Notes: generated by a model not told the origin, from the letters alone. A DNA stretch of 64,000 nucleotides from Methylobacterium tardum (GCF_023546765.1 NZ_CP097484.1:1243501-1307500), one strand, 5' to 3'; counted from the stretch's first letter, positions 1-9,600 are shown. Numbers and translations are program-made.

Positions 1-1919
1 GCCCGCTGGGCCTTGCGCTCGCGGAAATGCGGCACCGCCGCCTCGAAGACGGAGTCCGCGCCCGCCCGGTCGCCCGCCGCCACGGCTCCGCGCAGCTGCG
101 CGACCCAGGTATCGAGGCGCGCCTTGTCGGCGAAGACCGGCCGCGCCGCCATCACCCCGTCGATCCCCGGCAGCGTGACGCGCGGCTCCTCGCGGGCGAA
201 CAGGATCTCGTTGAGCCGCTCACCCGGCCGCGCCCCGGTATAGGCGATCTCGATCTCCACGCCGGGCTCGAATCCGGCAAGCCGGATCATGCGCTCGGCA
301 AGATCCGCGATCCGCACGGGCTGGCCCATCTTGAGCACGTAGACCGCGGCGCGCGCCGAATCCGCAGCGGCGCGCGCCTCGCCGTCGGCGTGGGAGGCGG
401 CCGTGAGAACGAGGTCGCAGGCCTCGCGCACGGTCATGAAGTAGCGGACCATATCCGGATGGGTGACGGTGACCGGGCCACCGCGGGCGATCTGCGCCTT
501 GAACACCGGCACCACCGAGCCGGCGGAGCCGAGGACGTTGCCGAATCGCACGGCGATCAGCCGGGTGCGGTGTTCCGGACGGACGGATTGCTCGGCGTCG
601 AGGGCCTGGGCGACCATCTCGGCGAAGCGCTTGGTGACGCCGAGCTGCGAGACCGGCTCGATCGCCTTGTCGGTGGAGATCATCACCAGGGCCCGGGCGC
701 CCGCCGCGACCGCGGCCTCGGCGACGTTGATCGAGCCGAACACGTTGGTCTTGATCCCCTCCTGCCAGTCCCGCTCCAGGTAGGGGACCTGCTTGAGCGC
801 GGCGGCGTGGAGCACGTAATCCGGCCGGAAATCCGCGATCACTTGATGCGTCCGCTCCCGGTCGCGGATGTCGGCGAGGACGCCCGTCACCTCGGCCTCC
901 GCGGCCAGGATCGCGGGGTGGCTGAGGATCCCGTGGAGTGCCGGCTCGGACGAGTCGAGAATCAGCACCGCGGCGGCCCCGAAGGCCACAGCCCGCAGGC
1001 AGATCTCGGAGCCGATCGAGCCGCCGCCGCCCGTGACCACCACGCGGCGGCCGGTCAGGAACGCCTCGAGACGCGTCCGGTCGATGGCCACGGTCGGCCG
1101 CAGCAGCAGATCCTCGATCTCCAGCGGCGCCAGCTGCGGCCCCTGCGCGCCTTCGCCGAGGCCGGCCACGCGGGCGAGCGGCAGGCCGAGACGGCGGGCC
1201 CGGACGAGGAGGTCGTCGGGCGCAGCCTCCGGGGCGAGGGCGCTCGGGGCGGCCACCAGTCGCCGCACCGGCTCACCGCGGGCGGCGAGATCGGCCACCA
1301 CCTGCTCGAGATCCGGGAAGCCGCCGAGGACCGGCACGCCGCGCATGAACTGACCGCGCTCGTCCGCCCGGGGCGAGAGGATGCCCCGCGGCGCCAGCTT
1401 CTTCACCGAACCGGCCTCGATCGCCCGGATCAGCACGTCGATATCGGCCCCGCGTCCGAGCAGAAGCGTCGGGACCGTGGCGGCCCGGGCGCTCGACTGC
1501 CGGGATCGCGTGTCCTTGAGGTAGCGGAACGCGAGCCGCGCGCCGCCCAGGAAGAAGATCTGCAACACCCAGTAGAGCAGGATCGCGATCTTGCCGAAGA
1601 AGTAGAACCCGTAGAGGTCGGACGAGACCAGCACCCAGTCGGTCACCAGCAGCGCCAGGGCCAGCACGCTGGCCGCGCGCACGATGCCGGCGAGATCCTG
1701 CAGGGACGCGAAGCGCCACTTGGTCCGGTAGAGCCGGAAGCGGCCGTAGACGAGGCCCGCGAAGACCAGGAACGGCGGCAGCAGGAGGGGCAGGGCGTGC
1801 AGGCGCTCGGCGAGCATGCCGCCCTGGAAGCGGAACAGGAAGGTGAGCACCACGGCCGCAGCGGTCGCCGCGAGGTCGTGGGCCACCATCACCGCGGTCT
1901 TGTAGAAGCGCTGCTGCAT
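1..1919 (-). CDS. CapD/FlaA1-family nucleotide-sugar epimerase/dehydratase, partial
   Basis: Membrane-anchored NDP-sugar epimerase or 4,6-dehydratase of the CapD/FlaA1/WbpM family, used in capsule, O-antigen or exopolysaccharide synthesis. The gene runs leftward off the window, so about 639 residues are visible and the C-terminus is missing. The first ~130 residues contain four hydrophobic segments. A Rossmann fold starts near residue 290 with VVTGGGGSIGSE, followed by LHAAALKQVP, ISTDKA and VSQLGVTKR, the usual blocks of the Polysacc_synt_2 domain. The ATG at 1919 is the simplest start; GTG and TTG codons lie slightly upstream in frame. The family is clear, but the sugar substrate cannot be told from sequence. 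Confidence 0.9.
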   Translation of the reverse strand, partial: MQQRFYKTAVMVAHDLAATAAAVVLTFLFRFQGGMLAERLHALPLLLPPFLVFAGLVYGRFRLYRTKWRFASLQDLAGIVRAASVLALALLVTDWVLVSSDLYGFYFFGKIAILLYWVLQIFFLGGARLAFRYLKDTRSRQSSARAATVPTLLLGRGADIDVLIRAIEAGSVKKLAPRGILSPRADERGQFMRGVPVLGGFPDLEQVVADLAARGEPVRRLVAAPSALAPEAAPDDLLVRARRLGLPLARVAGLGEGAQGPQLAPLEIEDLLLRPTVAIDRTRLEAFLTGRRVVVTGGGGSIGSEICLRAVAFGAAAVLILDSSEPALHGILSHPAILAAEAEVTGVLADIRDRERTHQVIADFRPDYVLHAAALKQVPYLERDWQEGIKTNVFGSINVAEAAVAAGARALVMISTDKAIEPVSQLGVTKRFAEMVAQALDAEQSVRPEHRTRLIAVRFGNVLGSAGSVVPVFKAQIARGGPVTVTHPDMVRYFMTVREACDLVLTAASHADGEARAAADSARAAVYVLKMGQPVRIADLAERMIRLAGFEPGVEIEIAYTGARPGERLNEILFAREEPRVTLPGIDGVMAARPVFADKARLDTWVAQLRGAVAAGDRAGADSVFEAAVPHFRERKAQR

Positions 1920-2013
1920 CGGGTGCCGGATCGGGATGCCGCGGGGTATCCGCCGCGGCACCGGCCCTGTCAACGCGGCGGGAAGCCGGCCCGGCGCTGC
2001 GCCGCGGCGGGCC

Positions 2014-2865
2014 TCAGGTCAGCGCACGGACCGCGGCGCCCGCCGCATCGTCCACCCTGTCGATGTCCGGGGCGTCGATGTGCCGGTAGCGCGCCTGGAT
2101 CACCCCGAAGGCTCCGAACGCCGCGTGGCCGGCCGCGACGAGCCCGAGCAGGACCCAGCCGTAGGGTTGAGCGCGCAGCAGCGCGAAGGCCTCGGCCAAC
2201 CCCTTGGCGTCCGAGGAGCGCTGATGCCAGGCCGCCGCCACGAGGAAGCCGCCGATGATCAGGAAGGCCGTGCCCCGCGCCGCGTAACCGAACCGGCCGA
2301 TCGGTCCGGCCCAGCGCTCGCGCGCCCGGGCGTCGAGGGCGAGCCGGTCGGTGACATCCCCCCGCCACGCCTTGCCCAGGAAGCCGAAGCCGCCGCCGAC
2401 CACCGCGAGGCCGCCGAGGGCCACGAGCCAGCGGCCGAAGGGCTTAGCCAGGAGCCAAGCGGTCCAATCGTGCATGCCGTCGCCGCCGCTCATCCCGAGG
2501 CCGAGGCTGAGCGAGGCCGCACTGGCGGCGAGTGCCAGATAGAGCCCGGCACTGATCAGGTGCGCCCCGCGGACGGCCAAGCCCTTGGCCGAGGTGCCGC
2601 GCCGGTCCGCATCGGTGACGGCCTCGACCAGGCGCCAGATCGCGAAGCCCAAGAGCCCCAGCGCGATCAGCCCGACCACCACCGCGCCGAACGGTCCGGC
2701 CAGCACGGCGCGCAACGCATCCTTGCTGTCACCGGCCCGGCCGCCCTGCCCGACGGCCGCGAGCAGCGCCAGGGCGCCCACCACGACGTAGACGGCCCCG
2801 CGCGCACCGTAGCCGAGCCGGGCGATGCGCTCGATCGTGTTGCGGCCACCGGGAAGCGGCGTCAT
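2014..2865 (-). CDS. DUF1206 domain-containing membrane protein
   Basis: Integral membrane protein of unknown function with repeated DUF1206 units. Three similar two-helix blocks are visible, each opening with an aromatic/Gly-rich phrase such as RLGYGARGAVYVVVG near the N-terminus and RFGYAARGTAFLIIGG in the last third. Each block is followed by a second hydrophobic helix, giving about six membrane segments over 283 residues. The start was placed at MTPLPGG (2865) because the 23 codons upstream are polar and proline-rich and do not look like the family. It sits alone between the CapD-type gene and a small unknown gene. Nothing in the sequence indicates a substrate or partner. Confidence 0.8.
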   Translation of the reverse strand: MTPLPGGRNTIERIARLGYGARGAVYVVVGALALLAAVGQGGRAGDSKDALRAVLAGPFGAVVVGLIALGLLGFAIWRLVEAVTDADRRGTSAKGLAVRGAHLISAGLYLALAASAASLSLGLGMSGGDGMHDWTAWLLAKPFGRWLVALGGLAVVGGGFGFLGKAWRGDVTDRLALDARARERWAGPIGRFGYAARGTAFLIIGGFLVAAAWHQRSSDAKGLAEAFALLRAQPYGWVLLGLVAAGHAAFGAFGVIQARYRHIDAPDIDRVDDAAGAAVRALT

Positions 2866-2984
2866 CGGCGACCCCGGACGGGGAGAGAAGCGAGGGTCGG
2901 CATCGGCGGGATCCGGACATGCGGGACCGATCAACGCCCGGCGGCTCGGACCCGATCCGTTGCCGGCGCCACGATCCCGTCCCG

Positions 2985-3326
2985 CTACAGCGGCGTCCGC
3001 TCGGTCCGGCCGGACAGCGCCACGTAGAACCCGAGACCGTCCTGGGCCGGCAGGGTCTGCAGGCGCTCGATCAGCCCACGGCGCTTGGCGTCGAGGAGCA
3101 GGCGCCCGGCCGGCTGGAACAGGGTCTCGCCGCCGCCCTCGGGCGGCGGGTCCAGGCGGATCGCCACGGTCTTGCCCTTGGCGAAGCGGCTGCGCTCCAG
3201 CATGTCCTTGAGGGACGCCTCCGCGGTCGCCCGGTTGGCGCCGCGCAGGTCGAGCACCGAGTCCGCGTCCGTCACGCCGAGGGAGCCGCGCAGCTTGGCG
3301 GCGTAGAAATCTTCGAAATGGGGCAA
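2985..3326 (-). CDS. small hypothetical protein, possibly Smr-like
   Basis: Small protein of about 113 residues without a signal peptide or membrane segment. The phrase SVLDLRGANRATAEASLKDM resembles the LDLHG opening of Smr (MutS2 C-terminal) nuclease-type domains, and the following TVAIRLDPP could be the second strand. The resemblance is weak and the function is not assigned. A TTG at 3326 preceded by AAGGC is the preferred start. The open frame continues to an ATG at 3434, but that would overlap the end of the upstream Uma2 gene by about 50 bp. The coding frame is supported by continuous protein-like composition. Confidence 0.5.
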   Translation of the reverse strand: MPHFEDFYAAKLRGSLGVTDADSVLDLRGANRATAEASLKDMLERSRFAKGKTVAIRLDPPPEGGGETLFQPAGRLLLDAKRRGLIERLQTLPAQDGLGFYVALSGRTERTPL

Positions 3327-3384
3327 GTCGTTGCCTTGATGCTCTGCCGGGCCGGTCGAGCCGGCCGTTGAGATCGGATGCGGC

Positions 3385-3948
3385 TCAGAAGGTGAGACCG
3401 CGATAGATGTCGCGCACCGGCACGGCGCCATCAAGCTCCGGGAGCATCACGGCGTCATCGAGCCCCAGCGCCGCCACGGTCCAGTCCGTCTCCGCGCGCC
3501 GCCAGACCTCGACCCGGGCCTCGTCGGAATAGACGATCAGCAGCGCCGCGAGGCTCGGCACGGTCTGGTAGAAATCGATCTTGCGGCCGCGGTCCAGGCT
3601 CATGGTCGAGGGCGAGAGCACCTCGGCGACGAGGAGCGGATCCTCCGCATAGCCGTCCGGCAGGGGCGCCCCGCACCGGACCACCACGTCGGGAACCGGG
3701 GCGAAATCATCCATCGCCGCGCTGAGGATCGCGAGGCCCGGCATGGCCCGGCAGCCCCGCGGCTCTGCCAGGGAATCGAGGCGGCCCGCCAAATTCATGA
3801 CGATCCGCTGATGCCGCTCCCGCGGCGGCGCCATGAGCACCGGCTCGCCGTCGAGCAGCTCCCACCGCTCCCCATCCGGGCGCGGCTCCAGCCAGCGCCT
3901 ATACTCGGCGACGCTCATGCGCGCGTCGCGCTTCACGGCCAATGCCAT
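3385..3948 (-). CDS. Uma2 (DUF820) family endonuclease-like protein
   Basis: Uma2/DUF820 proteins have a restriction-endonuclease-like (PD-(D/E)XK) fold; their cellular role is poorly known. The typical order is present: MSVAEYRRWLE near the N-terminus, RWELLDGEPVLMAPP, then PVPDVVVRC and the core PLLVAEVLSPST followed by DRGRKIDFYQ. The conserved Asp of PDVVV, the Glu of AEVLS and the Lys of RKIDFY match the expected active-site positions. MALAVKRDARMSV (3948) is the likeliest start; an ATG 33 bp upstream is also in frame. It is a stand-alone gene, and no toxin, antitoxin or methylase neighbour is visible. Confidence 0.85.
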   Translation of the reverse strand: MALAVKRDARMSVAEYRRWLEPRPDGERWELLDGEPVLMAPPRERHQRIVMNLAGRLDSLAEPRGCRAMPGLAILSAAMDDFAPVPDVVVRCGAPLPDGYAEDPLLVAEVLSPSTMSLDRGRKIDFYQTVPSLAALLIVYSDEARVEVWRRAETDWTVAALGLDDAVMLPELDGAVPVRDIYRGLTF

Positions 3949-4005
3949 GGCGGCCTCCGATCGCGACTCGAAGGTTAGCACGGGGCAAGGATTGCGGCGA
4001 CGGGC

Positions 4006-5216
4006 TCAATCGGCCCCGAGCTGCGCCGTCGCCAGCGTGGCGCCAGCCTCCAGGAAGCGCTGCGGGTCGACCGGTTCGCCGTCGACGCGGGTCTCGTAAT
4101 GCAGATGCGACCCCGTGGACCGCCCGGTCGAGCCGACGAAGCCGATCACGTCGCCGGCCGCGACACGCTGGCCCGGGCGCACGGCGATGCGGGCGAGATG
4201 GCCGAACCGGGTGGCCAGGCCGTGACCGTGGTCGATCTCGACCATGTTGCCGTACCCTCCCGCGGCCTCCGCGGTGGTCACCCGGCCCGCGGCGGTGGCG
4301 CGGGCGGGCTCGCCGTACTCCGCCTTCAGGTCGAGGCCGGTATGCAGGGCAAGTCCGCGCGTGAACGGATCGAGACGCGTGCCGAACGGGCTCGACACCG
4401 GCGCCTCGCCCCGGATCGGCCGGGCCAGGGGCAGCGCGGCGGCGAGCCGGCGCAGGCGCTCGCCGTCGCCGAGCGCCCGTCGGGCCAGAGCGAGGCCGGC
4501 CTCGAACCCGGCGCCGTCCAGCGCCTGGGCGTCGAGCGGAACCAGCGGGCCGCCGATGCCGGCGGCCGGCGTCGGAGCGTCGAAACGCCCGAGGTCGAGC
4601 CCGGTACGACCGATCGTGCCGCGCAGACGCCGGACTTCGTCGCCGATCCGGACGGCCAGGCGGGCGAGGCGCTCACCCTGAGCCGCCTGCACACCTTCGA
4701 GACGCGCCTCCAAGCGGACCAGTCCGGTCTCGGCATCGCGTGCGCTCCGGCGGGGCAGGGAGCGACGGGCAGGTCGCGACGGCACGGCCTCCTCGGACGG
4801 CCGCAGCAGGAGCCCGTCATCGGGCGCGCTCCCACCCTCATCCGAGCGCGACGGCAGCGTGCCGGTGATCGCCGGATCGGCCGGGCTCTGCCGGTCGAGA
4901 CCGGCGAGGGCCGCCGTGCGCCGCTCAAGCTCCGCCTGGCGCTCCAGCGCCGCCGAGACCCGGTCCGCCGGCCGGATTCGGAGCCGGCCCGGTCGCGCCG
5001 GTCGCGGTCGATCAGGTCCTGAAGTTCCGCGATACGGGCCTCGTAGGCGTCCCGCATCGCGCCCTGCCGGGCCACGAACCCGGCGAGCACGTCGTCGTGG
5101 AACACGATCACGTAGGAGGCGCCGAGGGCCCAGAGCAGGGCGAGGGTCAGGCCGGCGGCGAGCCAGGGTGCAGCCCGGCGCTGTGCGAGCGGTATGAGGA
5201 TCTTCGCAGCGTGCAT
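4006..5216 (-). CDS. M23 family metallopeptidase (LytM-like), frameshifted
   Basis: Predicted membrane-anchored murein hydrolase or hydrolase activator. The N-terminal part (ATG at 5216, MHAAKIL) has one membrane helix near residues 15-35 and then a coiled-coil-like stretch, AMRDAYEARIAELQDLIDR. The frame then breaks: the remainder (EARLEGVQAAQGERL onward) continues in another frame to 4006. The C-terminal LytM domain has the zinc motifs HTGLDLKAEYG and GSHLHYET. The switch lies near 4983-4992, where one missing base in a G/C-rich stretch would restore a single 403-residue protein. As printed, only a GTG-started C-terminal part (from 4785) is intact. A sequencing error is likely but not proven. 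Confidence 0.8.
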
Positions 5217-5252
5217 CCGGACGGCCCCGCAGGAGCCGTCATTCAATCCTCA

Positions 5253-5262
5253 GTAAGGTTAA
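5253..5262 (-). promoter_or_regulatory. TTAACCTTA motif, possible CtrA half-site
   Basis: On the minus strand the sequence TTAACCTTA lies about 40 bp upstream of the M23 peptidase start. It resembles the TTAACCAT half-site of the alphaproteobacterial cell-cycle regulator CtrA. The same nonamer stands upstream of motA. The full two-half-site spacing is not seen, so this is a weak prediction. Confidence 0.25.
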
Positions 5263-5302
5263 GGATCCGTCGAGCCCCTCGATCCGGACCCCTCCACGGC
5301 CC

Positions 5303-5770
5303 TCAGGGAAGCGCCCGGGCGGCCTCCAGCACCGCCTCGGCATGACCCGGCACCTTCACCTTCGGCCACAGCTTCGCGATGCGCCCCTCGCGGTCGACCA
5401 GCACGGTGGTGCGCTCCACGCCCATGTACTTGCGGCCGTACATGCTCTTCTCGACCCAGACACCGTAGGCCTGGAGCACGCCCTTGTCCTCGTCGGAGGC
5501 GAGCGGGAACGTCAGCCCGTACTTGCCGCAGAACTTGTCGTGACTCTTCACCGGGTCGGGCGAGACGCCGACGATCCGCGCGCCGGCCTCCGCGAAGGCC
5601 GGCAGGAGACCGTTGAAATCCTGCGCCTCCAGGGTGCAGCCGCTCGTGTCGTCCTTCGGGTAGAAGTAGAGCACGACTTTGTGACCTTTGAGCGCGGACA
5701 GTGCGACTCGGCCTCCTGCAGAGGCGGGCAGGTCGAAATCGGGGGCGAAGTCACCCTCGGACAAGGACAT
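5303..5770 (-). CDS. bcp: thioredoxin-dependent peroxiredoxin Bcp/PrxQ
   Basis: Reduces hydrogen peroxide and organic peroxides in the cytoplasm using thioredoxin. The 155-residue protein starts at MSLSEGDFAPDFDLP and shows the AhpC/TSA core: VVLYFYPKDDTSGCTLEAQDF holds the peroxidatic Cys, then ARIVGVSPDP and RTTVLVDREG. In classical Bcp the resolving Cys lies five residues after the first; here that position is Gln (CTLEAQ), so this looks like a one-Cys form or one resolved by the other Cys in FCGKYG. The start at 5770 follows a purine-rich ribosome site (GAAAGGAAGG-like, 5 nt spacing). It is divergent from the large AsmA-type gene. Confidence 0.92.
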   Translation of the reverse strand: MSLSEGDFAPDFDLPASAGGRVALSALKGHKVVLYFYPKDDTSGCTLEAQDFNGLLPAFAEAGARIVGVSPDPVKSHDKFCGKYGLTFPLASDEDKGVLQAYGVWVEKSMYGRKYMGVERTTVLVDREGRIAKLWPKVKVPGHAEAVLEAARALP

Positions 5771-5953
5771 CGTGCCTTCCTTTCGGCCGATTGATGTTGT
5801 GCAATCGATTGCGTGCCGGGCATCACGCGGTTGCACCCGGCACGTCCGAGACAAAACTTGAGTCGCGACGGCTGTAAAGCGTGAGCGCGCTTCGATCCAC
5901 CGGCCGCGGCGCCTGACGGCTTCGCGTGCAGAGCCCCCGGAACAAGGGTCCCG

Positions 5954-8900
5954 ATGGCGGACGAGACAACGCCGGCATGCAGACCTCGGGGGAGGGCACG
6001 ACGCGTCGGGGGCTTCTGCCTCGTCAGCGCCCTCGCCCTGGTGCTGCTCCTCGGTGCCGGGATCGGCCTCGTGGCCGTGCGCCTGTCGAACGGGCCGCTG
6101 CAGATCGACGGCCTGTCGCGCCGCGTCGCCGCCGCGGTCGCCGAGCGGATCGGACCCGGCTGGAGCATCGGGATCCGCGGCAGCAGCCTCGAGCTCGACC
6201 GCGAGAACGCCCTCAGCCTGCGTTTCTCCGGCCTCGACATCCGCAATCCGCAGGGCGCCCTGGTGGTGCGGGCGCCGCTGGCGCTGGTCAGCCTCGACCT
6301 CTGGAGCCTCCTGCGGCTCAACCTGCAGCCGCGCTCGATCGAGTTCCGTGAGACGCAGACCACCGCGCTGGTGCACCGGGACGGCTCCATCGCGTTCGCG
6401 GCCTCGGAGGCCAACCATCCCGTCGACATCGAGCCGGTCACGCCGCCGAGCGTGGACGGGGTGCGCGGCAGCGTCTCGCCGCTCTCGGCCGCCATCGCGT
6501 CGATCTTCGGCGTCGTCCTCGATTCGAGCGGCGTCGTCGGCGCCCTCGACCGCGCCCGCGTCACGGATGCGCGCCTGCGGCTGATCGACGAGGACGGTCA
6601 CGAGCGCGCGGTCTTCGCGCGGGTCAACGGCCTGTTCGGACGCGATCCCGTCAACGGGACACGCAACTTCGAGTTACGGCTCGACGGGCCGCACGGGGAG
6701 TGGCGCTTCGGCGGCTCCTTGCGCGACGGCGGCGCGAGTCAGGAGCGCTCGGGCGTCATCACCCTCGACGACCTGCCGGTCACCGACCTCCTGCTGCTCT
6801 CGGGCCAGTCCGGCCTGCCGCTGACCACGGACCTGAAGGTCTCGGCCCGCGCCGATGTCAGTCTCGCGGCCGGCCGCATCAAGACGATGAGCGCCAAGCT
6901 CCACACCGGCGACGGCACGTTCCTGATCGAGGAGAAGGACTTCAATCCGGTCACCGTCGAGAGTCTCGACGCCGTGGTGGACTGGGACGAGGCCGGCCGG
7001 GTCATGTCGCTCACCGGGCTGGACTATCACGGGGCCGGCAATGCCGTGCACCTGACGGGGACCTGGAAGGGCAGCCCGCCCGGCACTAACCCGGCCTGGA
7101 CCGCGACCCTGGCGAGCCGCGACGCCACCTTGCGCGGAGCGACACCGCAGGACGCGCCGGTGAAGATCGACGCGATGGACGCGCAGCTCTCGGGGCGGGA
7201 CGGCGGAATCGCCATCGACGCGCTGAACCTGTCCGCGCCGGGCGTGACCGGGACGATCACCGGGACCATCGGGACCACCGCCGACGATGGCGGCCTCACG
7301 CTCCACATCGTCGGCCATGACGGCGAAGTCCGGACCGGTCTGCGCCTCTGGCCGGAGCACATCGCGCCGCCGGCCCGGACCTATCTGGTGGACCAGCTGC
7401 GGCGCGGCCGGGTCGATTCCGTCGATATCCGGGTGAAGATGTCGGGCACCGTGCTGGCCGCCGCGACCCGGGGCGATCCGGCCCCCGACGACGCGGTCCA
7501 TATCGATTTCCACGTGTCGAACGCGGCGATCGACGTCACCGCCGATTCGCCGCCGGTGACCAAGGGCAACGTCGTCGGCGTCATCACGGGACGCTCGACC
7601 ACCGTGCGGAACGTGACCGCCGAGGTGCACGGGCCGGACGGACGCGGGCTCGCGATCACGGATGGCAGCTTCGTGATCCCGCAGATCACCCCCGATCGGG
7701 TGGTGGCGCAGATCGGCATGAGGCTCTCCGGGGGCGCCGACGGGATGGCGTCCGTCCTCCAGGCGAAGCTGTTCAAGAGCGTGATGAGCGTCGACCTCGA
7801 CCCCGCCACGATCAAGGGCAGCGCCGACCTGCGCGTCGATTTCCCCCTCGACCTCAAGCACATCCCCGACCTGCCGGACCTGCCGGTGACGCTGACCGGC
7901 ACGCTGGGCGACCTCTCGGTCGACAAGGTGATGGGCAAGGACCGGCTGGAGGCGGGCAAGTTCTCCCTGTCGTACGACCGCGGCGCCTTCGCGCTGAAGG
8001 GCGACGGCCGGGTCGCGGGCGCGCCCGTCTCGGTCGACCTGCGCCAGCCCAAGGTCGGGCAGCCGGGCGAGGCGGTGGTCAACCTCGCCCTCGACGACGC
8101 GGTGCGCGGCCGGAAGGGCCTGCCGACCGCCCCGCAGCTCACCGGCACAATCCCGGTCCGCGCCGTGGTGCCGATCGGGCGGCCGGGAACGGCCAAGCCG
8201 CCGATCCGGGTCGAGGCAGATCTCGCCAAGGCGGGGATCGAAGGGCTGATGCCGGGACTGACGAAATCCGCCGGCAAGCCGGGCCGGCTGACCTTCACGC
8301 TCGTGGACAGCGGCCAGACCCTGGACCTGCGCGACTTCGCCTTCGACGCCGGGCCGGCGACGGCGCGGGGCAGCGTGTCGATCACGCCGGAAGGCGGCCT
8401 GGAGCGGGCGGATCTGACGAGCGTCAAGCTCTCGCCGGGTGACGATCTGCGGGTGAGCCTCGACCGGACCGGCAGCGGCTACAAGGTGGTGGTCCGGGGC
8501 GCCGTGGTCGATGCGCGGCCGTTCCTGAAGTCCCTCGGTGCGCCGGACGCCAAGGGCGGCAAGGAGGCCAAGGAGACCAACCCGAAGGACATCGAGGCCG
8601 ATATCCAGGTGCCGATCGTCACCGGCTTCAACGATGAGGCACTGACCAACGCCAACCTGCGCCTGTCGCTGCACGGAAAGACCCTGCGCGGCGCCAACAT
8701 CACCGGACGCTTCCGATCGGCACCCTTCGCGGCTTCGGTCACGCGGGGCGACCGCGGTGCGCCGACGCTCGCCGTGGACTCCGCCGATGCCGGCGCGACC
8801 CTGCGCTTCGCCGACGTATACCGGCGCATGCATGGCGGTCGGCTCAATGCCGGGATCGGCCTCAACGACGGTCCGCAAGCCGGCGTGGTGCAGATCCGCG

Positions 8901-9397
8901 ACTTCATCCTGCGCAACGAACCGGCGCTGTCGAGCATCATGGCGCAGGGGCCGGAGCCGGCCGACACGGAGACGGCCCGCAGCCGCCGGGTCGCTCCGGG
9001 CCGCGGGGCCGGCGATGTCAGCTTCGACCGGATGCGCGCCAATTTCGTTCGCACCGGGACGCGGGTCGCCTTCAGCGATGCGGCGATCTCGAACGCCGCC
9101 ATGGGCTTCACCCTGTCCGGCTGGCTCGATACCGGGCAGGAGCGCACCCTCATGGATGGCACCTTCGTGCCGCTCTACGGGCTGAACAACGTGGCGTCGC
9201 AGCTGCCGCTGCTCGGGCCCCTCCTCGGCGGCGGCCACAATGAGGGCCTGTTCGCGGTGAATTTCCGCGTCTCCGGCAAGCTCGGCTCTCCGGACGTGAG
9301 CGTGAACCCGCTCTCGGCCATCGCCCCGGGCTTCCTGCGCAAGCTGTTCAGCGCCGGCGGCGGTCCCTTCGCGGACGGGATGCCGGCGCCGCAGTAA
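5954..9397 (+). CDS. AsmA/YhdP-like DUF3971 domain envelope protein
   Basis: Very large (1,147 residues) envelope protein of the AsmA superfamily, whose better-studied members are inner-membrane-anchored, span the periplasm and help move phospholipids to the outer membrane. A single membrane helix lies at about residues 19-42 (VGGFCLVSALALVLLLGAG). It is followed by a long beta-rich region of DUF3971/AsmA type with repeating GLDYHGAGNAVHLTGTW-like strands. The C-terminal part, DGTFVPLYGLNNVASQLPL then LGSPDVSVNPLSAIAPGFLR, is the conserved end of this family. It stands alone between bcp (divergent) and fpr (convergent). No phase break is seen along its length. Confidence 0.88.
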   Translation: MADETTPACRPRGRARRVGGFCLVSALALVLLLGAGIGLVAVRLSNGPLQIDGLSRRVAAAVAERIGPGWSIGIRGSSLELDRENALSLRFSGLDIRNPQGALVVRAPLALVSLDLWSLLRLNLQPRSIEFRETQTTALVHRDGSIAFAASEANHPVDIEPVTPPSVDGVRGSVSPLSAAIASIFGVVLDSSGVVGALDRARVTDARLRLIDEDGHERAVFARVNGLFGRDPVNGTRNFELRLDGPHGEWRFGGSLRDGGASQERSGVITLDDLPVTDLLLLSGQSGLPLTTDLKVSARADVSLAAGRIKTMSAKLHTGDGTFLIEEKDFNPVTVESLDAVVDWDEAGRVMSLTGLDYHGAGNAVHLTGTWKGSPPGTNPAWTATLASRDATLRGATPQDAPVKIDAMDAQLSGRDGGIAIDALNLSAPGVTGTITGTIGTTADDGGLTLHIVGHDGEVRTGLRLWPEHIAPPARTYLVDQLRRGRVDSVDIRVKMSGTVLAAATRGDPAPDDAVHIDFHVSNAAIDVTADSPPVTKGNVVGVITGRSTTVRNVTAEVHGPDGRGLAITDGSFVIPQITPDRVVAQIGMRLSGGADGMASVLQAKLFKSVMSVDLDPATIKGSADLRVDFPLDLKHIPDLPDLPVTLTGTLGDLSVDKVMGKDRLEAGKFSLSYDRGAFALKGDGRVAGAPVSVDLRQPKVGQPGEAVVNLALDDAVRGRKGLPTAPQLTGTIPVRAVVPIGRPGTAKPPIRVEADLAKAGIEGLMPGLTKSAGKPGRLTFTLVDSGQTLDLRDFAFDAGPATARGSVSITPEGGLERADLTSVKLSPGDDLRVSLDRTGSGYKVVVRGAVVDARPFLKSLGAPDAKGGKEAKETNPKDIEADIQVPIVTGFNDEALTNANLRLSLHGKTLRGANITGRFRSAPFAASVTRGDRGAPTLAVDSADAGATLRFADVYRRMHGGRLNAGIGLNDGPQAGVVQIRDFILRNEPALSSIMAQGPEPADTETARSRRVAPGRGAGDVSFDRMRANFVRTGTRVAFSDAAISNAAMGFTLSGWLDTGQERTLMDGTFVPLYGLNNVASQLPLLGPLLGGGHNEGLFAVNFRVSGKLGSPDVSVNPLSAIAPGFLRKLFSAGGGPFADGMPAPQ

Positions 9398-9412
9398 GGC
9401 CGTCGCTTTCGC

Positions 9413-9515
9413 CGTCATCACGCGCGAAGCGCAGTCACCCAAGGCGACAGGCCGTCCGGAGCCTGAGCGCCGCCTGGATTGCTTCGCGCCGCTCGCAAGA
9501 ACGGCGGCGTCACGG
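9413..9515. repeat. degenerate dispersed palindromic repeat pair
   Basis: The right arm (9471-9515, containing CTGGATTGCTTCGCGCC) matches the widespread motif CTGGATTGCTTCG-CTCGCAA-GACGG. The left arm (9413-9444, CGTCATCACGCGCGAAGCG) is a degenerate inverse copy. It lies between two convergent genes and may act in their transcription ends. Confidence 0.45.
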
Positions 9516-9554
9516 CTCAAGCTGTTGATTTGCAGACAGAAGACGACACGACAA

Positions 9555-9582
9555 AGCCCGGCGCGGCAGACCGCACCGGGCT
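9555..9582 (-). terminator. Rho-independent-type terminator of fpr
   Basis: AGCCCGG and GCGG arms pair with CCGC and CCGGGCT around a four-base loop, 19 bp beyond the fpr stop. On the minus strand the stem is followed by TTGTCGTGTCGTCTTCTG, which is moderately T-rich. Confidence 0.6.
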
Positions 9583-9600
9583 CACACCAAGCCCCAGAAA

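Noticed and set aside
27..2258. Long rightward open frame of 743 codons over the CapD-type and DUF1206 genes
   Set aside because: It is the antisense shadow of two well-supported leftward genes; composition is Arg/Asp/Gly-rich with no family motif. The same applies to long frames opposite the AsmA-type gene, ileS, the CysJ/CysI genes, the hybrid kinase, the glucosidase and the glucarate genes.
2985..3434. Full-length 149-codon version of the small Smr-like gene
   Set aside because: It would overlap the Uma2 gene; a TTG start with AAGGC at 3326 fits better, though this is not settled.
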